Source: a virus | Length of the DNA: 20,485 bases | Virus record (IMG/VR): IMGVR_UViG_3300010885_032667 | Span: 1-20,485 of that record | Reading direction: 5' to 3' (one strand) | Shown: piece by piece, positions 7,366 to 14,310 of the stretch | Numbering within the stretch: the stretch's first letter is position 1 | How the letters are laid out: each line of letters starts with the position of its first letter | Made by a program: the position numbers and the translations under genes | Notes under the pieces: generated by a model | Seen by the model: only the letters and a program-made list of their open reading frames with translations | Database searches by the model: none | What the model was told of the DNA's origin: nothing

Positions 7366-7803
7366 ATGGCACATTATGCTTTAGTCAATAAAGATAATAT
7401 TGTTGTACGGGTTATCGTATGCGATCAAGATCCAATGAATATCGATATCCCACGAAAAGAAGCAGAGGATATTTCAGGTAGATGGTTACAAACTTCCTAC
7501 AACACCCAAGGTGGAATACATTATAATGAAGATGGAACCCCTAGTGATCAACCAGGATTAAGAGGAAATTATGCTGGTATAGGATATACATACTCAGATG
7601 AATTAGATGCTTTCATTTCTCCATCACCACATTCTTCTTGGATAATGGATAAAACTACATTTAGATGGAAACCACCAGTTGATATGCCCGCAGATGACAA
7701 CTTGTACATATGGAATGAAAAAACAATATCTTGGGATCAAGTAGAGCCTCGACCAACTCCCAAAACAAACCAACCTAGCACAATGCCGGGCACCGTATTA
7801 TAA
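7366..7803 (+). CDS. conserved phage protein, GRWLQTSYNT family
   Basis: A 145 aa protein resembling a conserved, uncharacterised protein seen in many marine myoviruses. The recognisable core is an N-terminal strand pair (MAHYALVNKDNIVVRVIVCD), then GRWLQTSYNTQGGIHY, GLRGNYAGIGYTYSDELDAF and a Trp/Pro-rich tail (SSWIMDKTTFRWKPP, YIWNEKTISWDQ). The order of short aromatic blocks suggests a small beta domain. Members usually lie beside tail fibre genes, as here, so a minor virion or fibre-accessory role is likely but not shown. It has a good Shine-Dalgarno (AAAGG, 7355-7359) 6 nt before the ATG and follows the glycine-rich fibre gene by 15 nt, so it is probably in the same transcript. Confidence 0.7.
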   Translation: MAHYALVNKDNIVVRVIVCDQDPMNIDIPRKEAEDISGRWLQTSYNTQGGIHYNEDGTPSDQPGLRGNYAGIGYTYSDELDAFISPSPHSSWIMDKTTFRWKPPVDMPADDNLYIWNEKTISWDQVEPRPTPKTNQPSTMPGTVL

Positions 7804-7827
7804 TAATTTATCAATAAGGAATTAATC

Positions 7828-8181
7828 ATGGATCCTGAAGTAACAATTGGAGTTGTTAGTAATTTGTTCAGTAAACAAATGCATTTTAAGTTGTGTGGAG
7901 ACACTCATCAAGGGCATAGTCATTTATATGATCATCTAACCTTATTAGCTCATGGACGATTAAAGGTCACAGTAGAGGGTCGAGATACCGAATTTACTGC
8001 ACCACATATGATATTCATCAAAGCTGATAAAGAGCACATATTAGAAGCACTAGAAGATAATACTGTGGCCTATTGTATACATCCTCTAAGAGATAAAGAT
8101 GGTAGCGGAGATATATTAGATCCATCGATGATACCTGATGGTGTTCATCCTCAGTCAATGAGTGAACCGTTAGCACGATAA
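7828..8181 (+). CDS. cupin-domain protein, copy 1
   Basis: A 117 aa single-domain cupin. Motif 1 is GDTHQGHSHLYDHLTLLAHG (residues 24-43) with H27, H30, H32 and H36 available for metal binding. Motif 2 is APHMIFIKADKEHILEALED (58-77) with H70. Cupins of this size bind a metal or small ligand and can be isomerases, oxygenases or sensors; no specific activity can be assigned. It is almost identical to the product at 9675-10025, differing mainly at the first residues, a few internal positions and the tail. Its Shine-Dalgarno AAGGA (7816-7820) is 7 nt before the ATG. Position after a fibre gene suggests a partner or modifier of the fibre. Confidence 0.75.
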   Translation: MDPEVTIGVVSNLFSKQMHFKLCGDTHQGHSHLYDHLTLLAHGRLKVTVEGRDTEFTAPHMIFIKADKEHILEALEDNTVAYCIHPLRDKDGSGDILDPSMIPDGVHPQSMSEPLAR

Positions 8182-8236
8182 CAGTTTTATTTTAAACTTA
8201 ATAATCTGTAGTAACAATAGAATTTAAAGTATCAAC

Positions 8237-8324
8237 ATGACATTATCATCATGCTCTTGATGGTAAGAGTTATGTCAATAGTGGCTCTGGAATTGGTGGT
8301 ACATATTATGGTACACAAATATAA
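8237..8324 (+). pseudogene. remnant of a deleted fibre gene
   Basis: The gap between the first cupin and the 8343 gene holds both ends of a fibre gene with the middle missing. At 8237 an ATG begins MTLSS, like the start of the fibre at 6205 (MTLSI), but hits a TGA at 8258-8260. In another frame, 8262-8324 reads GKSYVNSGSGIGGTYYGTQI and stop. This matches the C-terminus of the fibre at 8622-9614 (GKSFINIGAGVGGTYYGSQV and stop) residue by residue. The natural reading is a large internal deletion of a third glycine-rich fibre gene, leaving about 90 bp. It lies after a cupin and before a small gene. Confidence 0.7.
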
Positions 8325-8342
8325 TAAAAATTGGAAAAAATT

Positions 8343-8618
8343 ATGAACAAAGTTAATGCTTTTACTTACACAGTGGTCAGAGTTGACGCTGAAAAAGATT
8401 TTATGGAATTGAACTATTCCAGTGAGGGATTGCCCGATGCTTTAGTCGGAACACGTATGCCTCGTGGTACACAAACAGTTGATGATATTGCTAGATCATA
8501 TGCTCCAATAGGATATTGGATGGATTTATTAAATCCAGTAGTATCTGTTGAAGTTGGATCAACTGGTTCTGTAGTAATACCAGTTTCAACAACAACATCT
8601 TCATCTAATGTAGTCTAA
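8343..8618 (+). CDS. hypothetical phage protein, 91 aa
   Basis: A 91 aa protein of unknown function. The start is placed at the ATG 8343; an in-frame TTG at 8331 would add four residues but would use up the GGAAAA run that looks like the ribosome site. The N-terminal part (FTYTVVRVDAEKDFMELNYS) is beta-prone, followed by GTRMPRGTQTVDDIARSYAP, and the C-terminus is a low-complexity Ser/Thr/Val tail (STTTSSSNVV). Similar short proteins with a TYTVV(R/K)VD start occur near phage tail genes, by recollection of the family only. The next gene, a glycine-rich fibre, begins 3 nt after the stop, so the two are probably made together. Confidence 0.6.
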   Translation: MNKVNAFTYTVVRVDAEKDFMELNYSSEGLPDALVGTRMPRGTQTVDDIARSYAPIGYWMDLLNPVVSVEVGSTGSVVIPVSTTTSSSNVV

Positions 8619-8621
8619 ATT

Positions 8622-9614
8622 ATGACCACACCTACTACCAACATTACTTTTAGTTCAATACAAACTGAATTTGGTGGTAGTAATCCTATTTCTCTAAGTG
8701 AATACACTAGAGGTGGTAGTATAGTTAATACGAATCAAACCAGCCCTAATGGAACCATACCTAGTAGTAACAGTAATATAAGTATGGGAGTATTTAGGTT
8801 GGTTACCAAATACAATCCTCGTGTGTCAATAAATGTCAGTGTAACAGGTACTCCTATCGACTATGTAGCAGGAACATCAAAAGCATCTGGGTACATAGCA
8901 GGTAAATCAGATGTAACATTTACAGTTTCTGGTAATTGTATTGCATCTTCCACAGGTGCATATGCTTTTACAGTAGATAGCTCATGGGACATTGGAGATA
9001 CGGTCACTGTAGTACTCACAGGAGCCTTAATTGGTGCCGGTGGTAATGGTGGTGATGGTGGTGGTTGGGCCGATGGTGGCGGATACGCTTTAGATAATGC
9101 TGTGAACGGCGGCGTCGGCGGCCGAGCACTACTTGTTGTTAGACAAGGTGGTATTATTTTTACTAATTCTGGATTGATTCTTGGCGGTGGCGGGGGTGGC
9201 GGGGGTGGTGGTAGTGCTGATTCATTTAGTGGTTACGCTTATTCTACTTCAAGTGGCGGTGGCGGCGGTGGTGGTAGAGGATATTATGGTGGCGCTGCTG
9301 GCCTAGCAGGTTATTCTAGCATATATCACAATACCTACGGTGGAGGTGCTGACGGAACAGCCGGTGGTCTAAATGGCGGCGGGAATGGTGGTGGCGGCGG
9401 CCAAGGTGGTTATGGCTATAGTTATGGTGGTGCTGGGGGTAACGGAGGAAATTGGGGAGCCGCCGGAGGAACCGGTGGTGCTGGATACAGTTATGGCGGA
9501 GATGATTCGTATAATGGAGCAAGTGGTGGTGCTGGTGGTTATGCTGTTGTGGGCAAAAGTTTCATTAATATTGGTGCCGGAGTCGGCGGCACCTACTACG
9601 GTTCGCAAGTATAA
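8622..9614 (+). CDS. glycine-rich tail fibre adhesin
   Basis: A 330 aa predicted adhesin. Residues 1-60 are the shared N-terminal module (FSSIQTEFGGSNPISLSEYT, GGSIV, IPSSNSNISMGVF). Residues ~65-135 form a beta domain (VSVTGTPIDYVAGTSKASGY, DVTFTVSGNC, SSWDIGDTVTVVLTG). From ~136 onward it is a glycine-rich domain with a ten-glycine run at 188-197 and many GGxGG units, ending in GVGGTYYGSQV. The domain differs from the one at 6205, so the two adhesins may read different receptors or share a trimer-tip role. The gene starts 3 nt after the 91 aa gene's stop. Its C-terminus is also found in the remnant at 8262-8324. Confidence 0.75.
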   Translation: MTTPTTNITFSSIQTEFGGSNPISLSEYTRGGSIVNTNQTSPNGTIPSSNSNISMGVFRLVTKYNPRVSINVSVTGTPIDYVAGTSKASGYIAGKSDVTFTVSGNCIASSTGAYAFTVDSSWDIGDTVTVVLTGALIGAGGNGGDGGGWADGGGYALDNAVNGGVGGRALLVVRQGGIIFTNSGLILGGGGGGGGGGSADSFSGYAYSTSSGGGGGGGRGYYGGAAGLAGYSSIYHNTYGGGADGTAGGLNGGGNGGGGGQGGYGYSYGGAGGNGGNWGAAGGTGGAGYSYGGDDSYNGASGGAGGYAVVGKSFINIGAGVGGTYYGSQV

Positions 9615-9661
9615 AAGGACGAGGTCGTAAACCAGGTAGTATACCTCAAACAACATTATAA
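9614..9661 (+). pseudogene. possible gene-end remnant (KGRGRKPGS)
   Basis: Between the fibre stop (9612-9614) and the second cupin, one frame reads KGRGRKPGSIPQTTL and then TAA (9659-9661), with no start codon. The basic GRGRKPGS motif looks protein-like rather than random and could be the C-terminal stub of a deleted gene. It is too short to be certain. Confidence 0.3.
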
Positions 9662-9674
9662 TAGGAATTTTAAC

Positions 9675-10025
9675 ATGGAACCCGAAACATTTATTGGAGT
9701 TGTTAGTAATTTGTTCAGTAAACAAATGCATTTTAAGTTGTGTGGAGACACTCATCAAGGGCATAGTCATTTATATGATCATCTAACTTTATTAGCTCAT
9801 GGACGATTAAAGGTCACAGTAGAAGGTCAAGATACTGAATTTACCGCACCACATATGATATATATCAAAGCTGACAAGGAGCACATATTAGAAGCACTAG
9901 AAGATAATACTGTGGCTTATTGTATACATCCGTTAAGAAATGAAGATGGTAGTGGAGATATATTAGATCCATCAATGATACCTAATGGAGTACATCCTAC
10001 AAGTGAACCTTTAGTCCGATACTAA
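9675..10025 (+). CDS. cupin-domain protein, copy 2
   Basis: A 116 aa cupin, a near copy of the protein at 7828-8181. Residues 7-51 are identical between the two, including the histidine motif (H27, H30, H32, H36), and the second motif is kept (APHMIYIKADKEHILEALED). Changes are few: the N-terminal MEPETF, R52Q, F63Y, D89N, K90E, D103N and a 2-residue gap near the end with an added final Tyr. At DNA level a stretch of about 90 bp near the start is identical, which suggests recent duplication or gene conversion. Its ribosome site AGGA (9663-9666) lies 8 nt before the ATG. It is the last gene of the plus block, and its stop is 2 nt from the stop of the convergent gene. Confidence 0.75.
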   Translation: MEPETFIGVVSNLFSKQMHFKLCGDTHQGHSHLYDHLTLLAHGRLKVTVEGQDTEFTAPHMIYIKADKEHILEALEDNTVAYCIHPLRNEDGSGDILDPSMIPNGVHPTSEPLVRY

Positions 10026-10027
10026 TC

Positions 10028-10786
10028 TCAACCAAATATTTGTTTAGCTGCACCACTATCTTCGGGTGGATCTAATATAGTCCAATCGGATCCTAACACA
10101 GGGGTTAGTTGTATATGTGATCTAGGTATCCAATATTTCTCTACAGGAATATCCAATTGATCCACTAGATTAGCATATACTGAATCTAACATAATCAATG
10201 CTTGGGAACCTTCGATAATTTTTAACCAATCGAATATTGAATCAGTGGTTGGTTTTATGTTTATACGCTGCCAATTAGCAGGTATTGCACTGAGGTCTGG
10301 AGCAACTGTAAAAGTACTGCCCTCTATGTGAGTTACATAGTAAGGTGTATCTGGTTTGACTAGTTTGTCATACAACGCATTTTCTCTTTGAGTATTCCGT
10401 GTAATACAATTAGCCAGAGCCCATTTCTTTTTAAAAGGAACACCTGCTTTGGTATATTTAAACTCATCAAACTTTTGTATTTGGAACCAAGGTACCTTAC
10501 TCAATTCTGGTACTACATTTAATGCTTGATATAGACAAATGATTTCATCGCACTTAAATGCTTGTAATCGCTTCATTGGCTCTTTATAATAAAAGTCGCC
10601 AGAAGCATCTTGCTGCAATGGTATCCAATTCACCCAAGGTGCAGAGTCTTTGAAACTAGGCCAAAATTCTTCACAGATAGGCCAATATACTTTATGACCT
10701 TGATCATAATAGTGCCGAGCTATGGGCAATGCGATGACAATGTCGCCCAAGCCTCTACTTTGAATTATACCTAGTTTGCTGGTCAT
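10028..10786 (-). CDS. heptosyltransferase-like (GT-B) protein
   Basis: A 252 aa protein with the N-terminal Rossmann signature of GT9/heptosyltransferase-like proteins: KLGIIQSRGLGDIVIALPIA followed by RHYYDQGHKVYW. The C-terminal part (IIEGSQALIMLDSVYANLVD, then KYWIPR) fits the second GT-B half, where a donor nucleotide-sugar would bind. Such proteins move sugars onto glycans; in phages they may modify virion proteins, DNA or surface glycans. The start is set at ATG 10786, not the in-frame GTG at 10807, because the ATG lies 4 nt after the stop of the 52 aa gene. It converges with the second cupin. At ~250 residues it is shorter than a typical bacterial heptosyltransferase, so activity is uncertain. 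Confidence 0.65.
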   Translation of the reverse strand: MTSKLGIIQSRGLGDIVIALPIARHYYDQGHKVYWPICEEFWPSFKDSAPWVNWIPLQQDASGDFYYKEPMKRLQAFKCDEIICLYQALNVVPELSKVPWFQIQKFDEFKYTKAGVPFKKKWALANCITRNTQRENALYDKLVKPDTPYYVTHIEGSTFTVAPDLSAIPANWQRINIKPTTDSIFDWLKIIEGSQALIMLDSVYANLVDQLDIPVEKYWIPRSHIQLTPVLGSDWTILDPPEDSGAAKQIFG

Positions 10787-10790
10787 TTTA

Positions 10791-10949
10791 CTATACACAT
10801 CCTTCACTGAGTTGGCGATAATTTAACACATTACCTGAACCATACTGTGCTTCTGCAATCATTTTACATTCAATGGCATTACTGGCCTGCATACGAACGT
10901 GAGCAGTTTGATAAGCATTTAAACGGACCCAAACTTCAAATGTGTACAT
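10791..10949 (-). CDS. 52 aa conserved small phage protein
   Basis: A short gene beginning MYTFEVWVRLNAYQTAHV and ending LSEGCV. The start is supported by a clear AGAGGT ribosome site 8 nt upstream, and the TAG stop lies 4 nt before the ATG of the next gene. The layout is one strand (MYTFEVWVRL), a second strand (TAHVRMQAS), one helix (NAIECKMIAEAQYG), then GNVLNYRQL. This resembles small proteins seen in marine myoviruses with an EAQYGxGNVLNY ending, by recollection. Fold and order suggest a compact beta-beta-alpha domain. Function is unknown; its place between two glycosyltransferase-like genes suggests co-expression with them. Confidence 0.7.
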   Translation of the reverse strand: MYTFEVWVRLNAYQTAHVRMQASNAIECKMIAEAQYGSGNVLNYRQLSEGCV

Positions 10950-11017
10950 TGTGAGTTACCTCTAGTGTTAATATGCATTAATTATACATTGGATTTACCA
11001 CTTTGTCAACCATTTAA

Positions 11018-11788
11018 TTAGAAATAATTTGCATTTGGTTGACCGGGAAAATAACATTCGTTGCGTTCCATAGGTAAATCCCTACGTACTTCACAGTAAT
11101 ACTCCTTGCCCAAACCTATAGCTATGGTTATTGCCATACTTTGATTTCCAATAAATTTCTCAGCACCTGCAATATACTCGGCAACTTCCAACATATTTTG
11201 GGTAGGTTGATGCGGTATATTCCAATTCATAGTTTGGCAAAATACTTGATGCTCTTCAGGCAATCCCACAAACACTGATTGAGATTCTAATCCTTGTTTT
11301 TTCCAAATTTCCCATTGCTCTCCGGGTGTTTCGGGTATCCAACGTTCAGAACGATTAATCACAATGGGTCTACCTTCTACACTTTTTGGGTTATTGACTG
11401 TAAGCCACGGATCATTACTAATTGCAAGTTGTTGAGCTGGATCTTTAATACCAAATGCTAAACAGTAAGTTGTAATATAATTGCCAGGATGTCCTACAAA
11501 CAGCGGCCTAAATCTGTCCAAATTGTATGAAATTGCTGTATTATTATCTAGAATATCAAATTTGGTTATATAAGGTTGTTCTAGCATGAAACTTTTCATA
11601 GAATCAAAGTCCTGCTGTCGTAGTCTACCTTGATGAAATGGTGCTGGAGCACTACCATAGTAATGTTTGCCAATCCAATCCATTTGATTAAGATGTAAAT
11701 AGAATTCACCCCCACCGAAGTGTTTAACTATGGGTAAGCTGAAGATCAAATCTCCAAATGCTCCTGAGTGTTTGAATGTTTTATTCAT
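11018..11788 (-). CDS. heptosyltransferase-like (GT-B) protein
   Basis: A 256 aa protein with a GT9-like start (FKHSGAFGDLIFSLPIVKHF, then GGGEFYLHLNQMDW) and a C-terminal motif typical of the sugar-nucleotide half (AEKFIGNQSMAITIAIGLGK). The middle (GRPIVINRSERW) fits the linker that opens the second domain. It is distantly parallel to the protein at 10786-10028 but not a close copy. It is first in the three-gene minus-strand group. No Shine-Dalgarno is seen before the ATG; a TTTAAATA-like run (11807-11814) lies 18 nt upstream and is a weak promoter candidate. The acceptor is unknown: lipopolysaccharide, virion protein and DNA base are all possible. Confidence 0.65.
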   Translation of the reverse strand: MNKTFKHSGAFGDLIFSLPIVKHFGGGEFYLHLNQMDWIGKHYYGSAPAPFHQGRLRQQDFDSMKSFMLEQPYITKFDILDNNTAISYNLDRFRPLFVGHPGNYITTYCLAFGIKDPAQQLAISNDPWLTVNNPKSVEGRPIVINRSERWIPETPGEQWEIWKKQGLESQSVFVGLPEEHQVFCQTMNWNIPHQPTQNMLEVAEYIAGAEKFIGNQSMAITIAIGLGKEYYCEVRRDLPMERNECYFPGQPNANYF

Positions 11789-11843
11789 AGCTATTAAGTA
11801 TACACATATTTAAAGTCTGAGTCAACAATGATAAAAATATCTG

Positions 11844-11851
11844 GATAAATA
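11844..11851 (+). promoter_or_regulatory. T4-type late promoter candidate
   Basis: GATAAATA, one base from the T4 late consensus, ends 22 nt before the ATG of the giant gene at 11874. Unlike the other sites in this window it leaves room for a short leader, but no Shine-Dalgarno is seen in it. Confidence 0.5.
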
Positions 11852-11873
11852 CCTGACATTAACTTATTTCAAT

Positions 11874-14310
11874 ATGGCATCACCAACAATTTCTATATCT
11901 AGCAATAAAAGTCCGGTGCTGGCCGGAGAAACCGCTACAATAACATTTGCGCTTAGTGAATCATCCACAGATTTTACATCCGGTGATGTATCAGTTACAA
12001 ATGGATCTCTAAGTAGTTTTAGTGGCACTGGTACAAACTACACTGCTACTTTTACACCATTAACAAATAGTAATTTATTTTCAACTATTTCAGTTGCTGC
12101 TGGTGCTTTTCGTAATTCAGCAAATGAAACCAATGTAGCAGCATCATATTCGTTATCTGTCAATACTGTTGTCAGTGCGCCCACTAATGTAAATGTAACG
12201 GTAACAGACACTGTTCCACCTACATTATCTATTACCAGTAACAAGTCTATTGTTACCATAGGTCAAACTGCAACATTAACATTTAATCTAAGTGAAGTAG
12301 CTACAGATTTTACAAGTGGTGATGTTACAGTAACTGGTGGTACAGTTTCAAACTTTTCAGGTAGTGGCACAAGTTATACTGCAACATTTACTCCAACTGC
12401 TAATAGCACTACAAATGGAGTAATCAGTGTTGCAGTAGGAACCTTCAGTGATCCTGCTGGTAACAAGAATGCTACTGGTGCAACCTATACTATAACAGTT
12501 GATACCACTGTTCCAACAATTTCAATTAGTGCTAGTCCAACTACACTAACTGCTGGACAAAAATCTCTAATAACATTTACATTAAGTAAAACATCTACAG
12601 ACTTTACCTTATCTGATATCACATCTACAACAGGCTCTCTTGCTGAATTTCAAGGCACTGGAACAAGCTATAGTGTGGTCTTTACACCAGTTGCTGGTAG
12701 TAATTCAAGTTCAACTATCAGTGTTGCCAGTGGAGCATTTCACGATGCTAATTCTGTGGCCAATGACACAGGTGCATCAGTTACTATTACATCTGGTACA
12801 GTTGTACCTACAATTAGTATCACTAGTAATCCTAGCACATTGATTGCTGGACAAACATCTGTAATAACATTTACTCTTAGTGCATCGTCGACAAATTTTA
12901 CTGCTGATGATATTGGTGTTACAAATGGTGTTATTGGTAATTTTACAGGTAGTGGAACAAGTTATACAGCCAACTTTAGTCCTTTTCCAAATATAAACAC
13001 CACTGGAACAGTTTCTGTACCTGCTAGTAGTTTTAGTGATGCCACTGGAAATTCTAATGCAGCTAGTGCTTCTACTACATTAACAATTAATACTGTCATT
13101 CCAACCATAGCAATTGTTAGTGACAAGTATGTTCTTGGTATAAGTCAAACCGCAACATTAACATTTACTCTAAGTGAATCTTCTACTAATTTTGTAGCAA
13201 GTGATGTTATAGTAACCGGTGGAACAATTTCAAACTTTTCAGGTAGTGGTAGAAGTTATACAGCTACATTTACTCCTACTTCTAATACATCAATAACTGC
13301 TGAAGTAAAAGTTGATCCTGCTAAATTTACCAATGCAGCAGGCAATTCTAATTCTGTAGGTGCATCAGTTAAAATAGCTATCAATAGTTCTATAACTGGT
13401 GTTACCGCTCCTACTCTTTCTATTACTAGTGACACTGCTAGTCTTACTGCTGGAAAATTTGCAACAATTACTTTTATTTTAAGTCAACCTTCTAATAATT
13501 TTATTGCCACAGACATTACTTACAGTGGTGGTATATTGAGTAATTTTACAGGTAGAGATTCAGTTTATACTGCAATCTTTACTCCTACTAATAACAGTAC
13601 TAATCCTGGTGTAATCAGTGTTTCTAGTAATAAATTTTCTAACTCTAACAATGTTTTTAACACATTAGGAGCAACAGCAAATATATCAATTGACACCACT
13701 AATATAATTCCGCCTAGGATTGCTATTACAAGTGATAAGAATAGTCTTTCTGTAGGCGAGACTGCTAATATAACATTTTCTCTTAGTGCATCATCTAAAG
13801 ATTTTGTTGATTCAGATATCACAGTCAGTGGTGGAACATTAAGTCCGTTAATAGGTAGTGTTGATTATTTTACTGCTGTTTTTACACCAGCATCTAATAG
13901 TACTACAAATGGAGTAATCAGTGTTGCTAGTAACAAATTTAGTGATTCACTGGGCAATTTCAACGTTGATGGATCTGATGCTAATAACACGGTTACGATC
14001 ACAGTTAATACAGTGATTAGGCCTTCGGCACAGATATCGAGTAGCCGTATTGATTTTATATCAGGTACAACTTCTACAGTAACATTTTCTTTAAGCAGTA
14101 CTTCTACAAATTTTATAGCATCCGACGTTGTTGTCAGCGGCGGTACTTTAACCAATTTTGCAGGAAGTGGTAAAACATATACTGCTACATTTACTCCTAA
14201 TCCTACTAGTAAAATAAATGGTGTGATTACCGTACCTGCAGGTTCTTTTACAGATTTAAATACTGTTACAAATATAGCTTCTACACTAACTGTATCAATC
14301 AACACATTAA
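11874..14310 (+). repeat. eight tandem ~300 bp Ig-domain repeats
   Basis: Repeat starts fall near 11874, 12210, 12507, 12801, 13095, 13404, 13704 and 14013, giving periods of about 294-336 bp. The repeats are diverged at DNA level but keep shared phrases such as those coding SGSGTSYTATFTP. This allows copy-number change by recombination without breaking the frame. Confidence 0.8.

Noticed and set aside
9316-9770. Open frames on the minus strand opposite the glycine-rich fibre and second cupin, rich in His/Arg or Thr/Ile/Ser
   Set aside because: They are antisense to GGN and GCN codon runs, which give long open frames by composition. They have no ribosome site and no recognisable domain.
10941-10953. 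Shared 13-mer tgtgtacattgtg between this place and about position 59-71
   Set aside because: A single short AT-rich match in a different context (start of the 52 aa gene here, intergenic there) is within chance for this composition.
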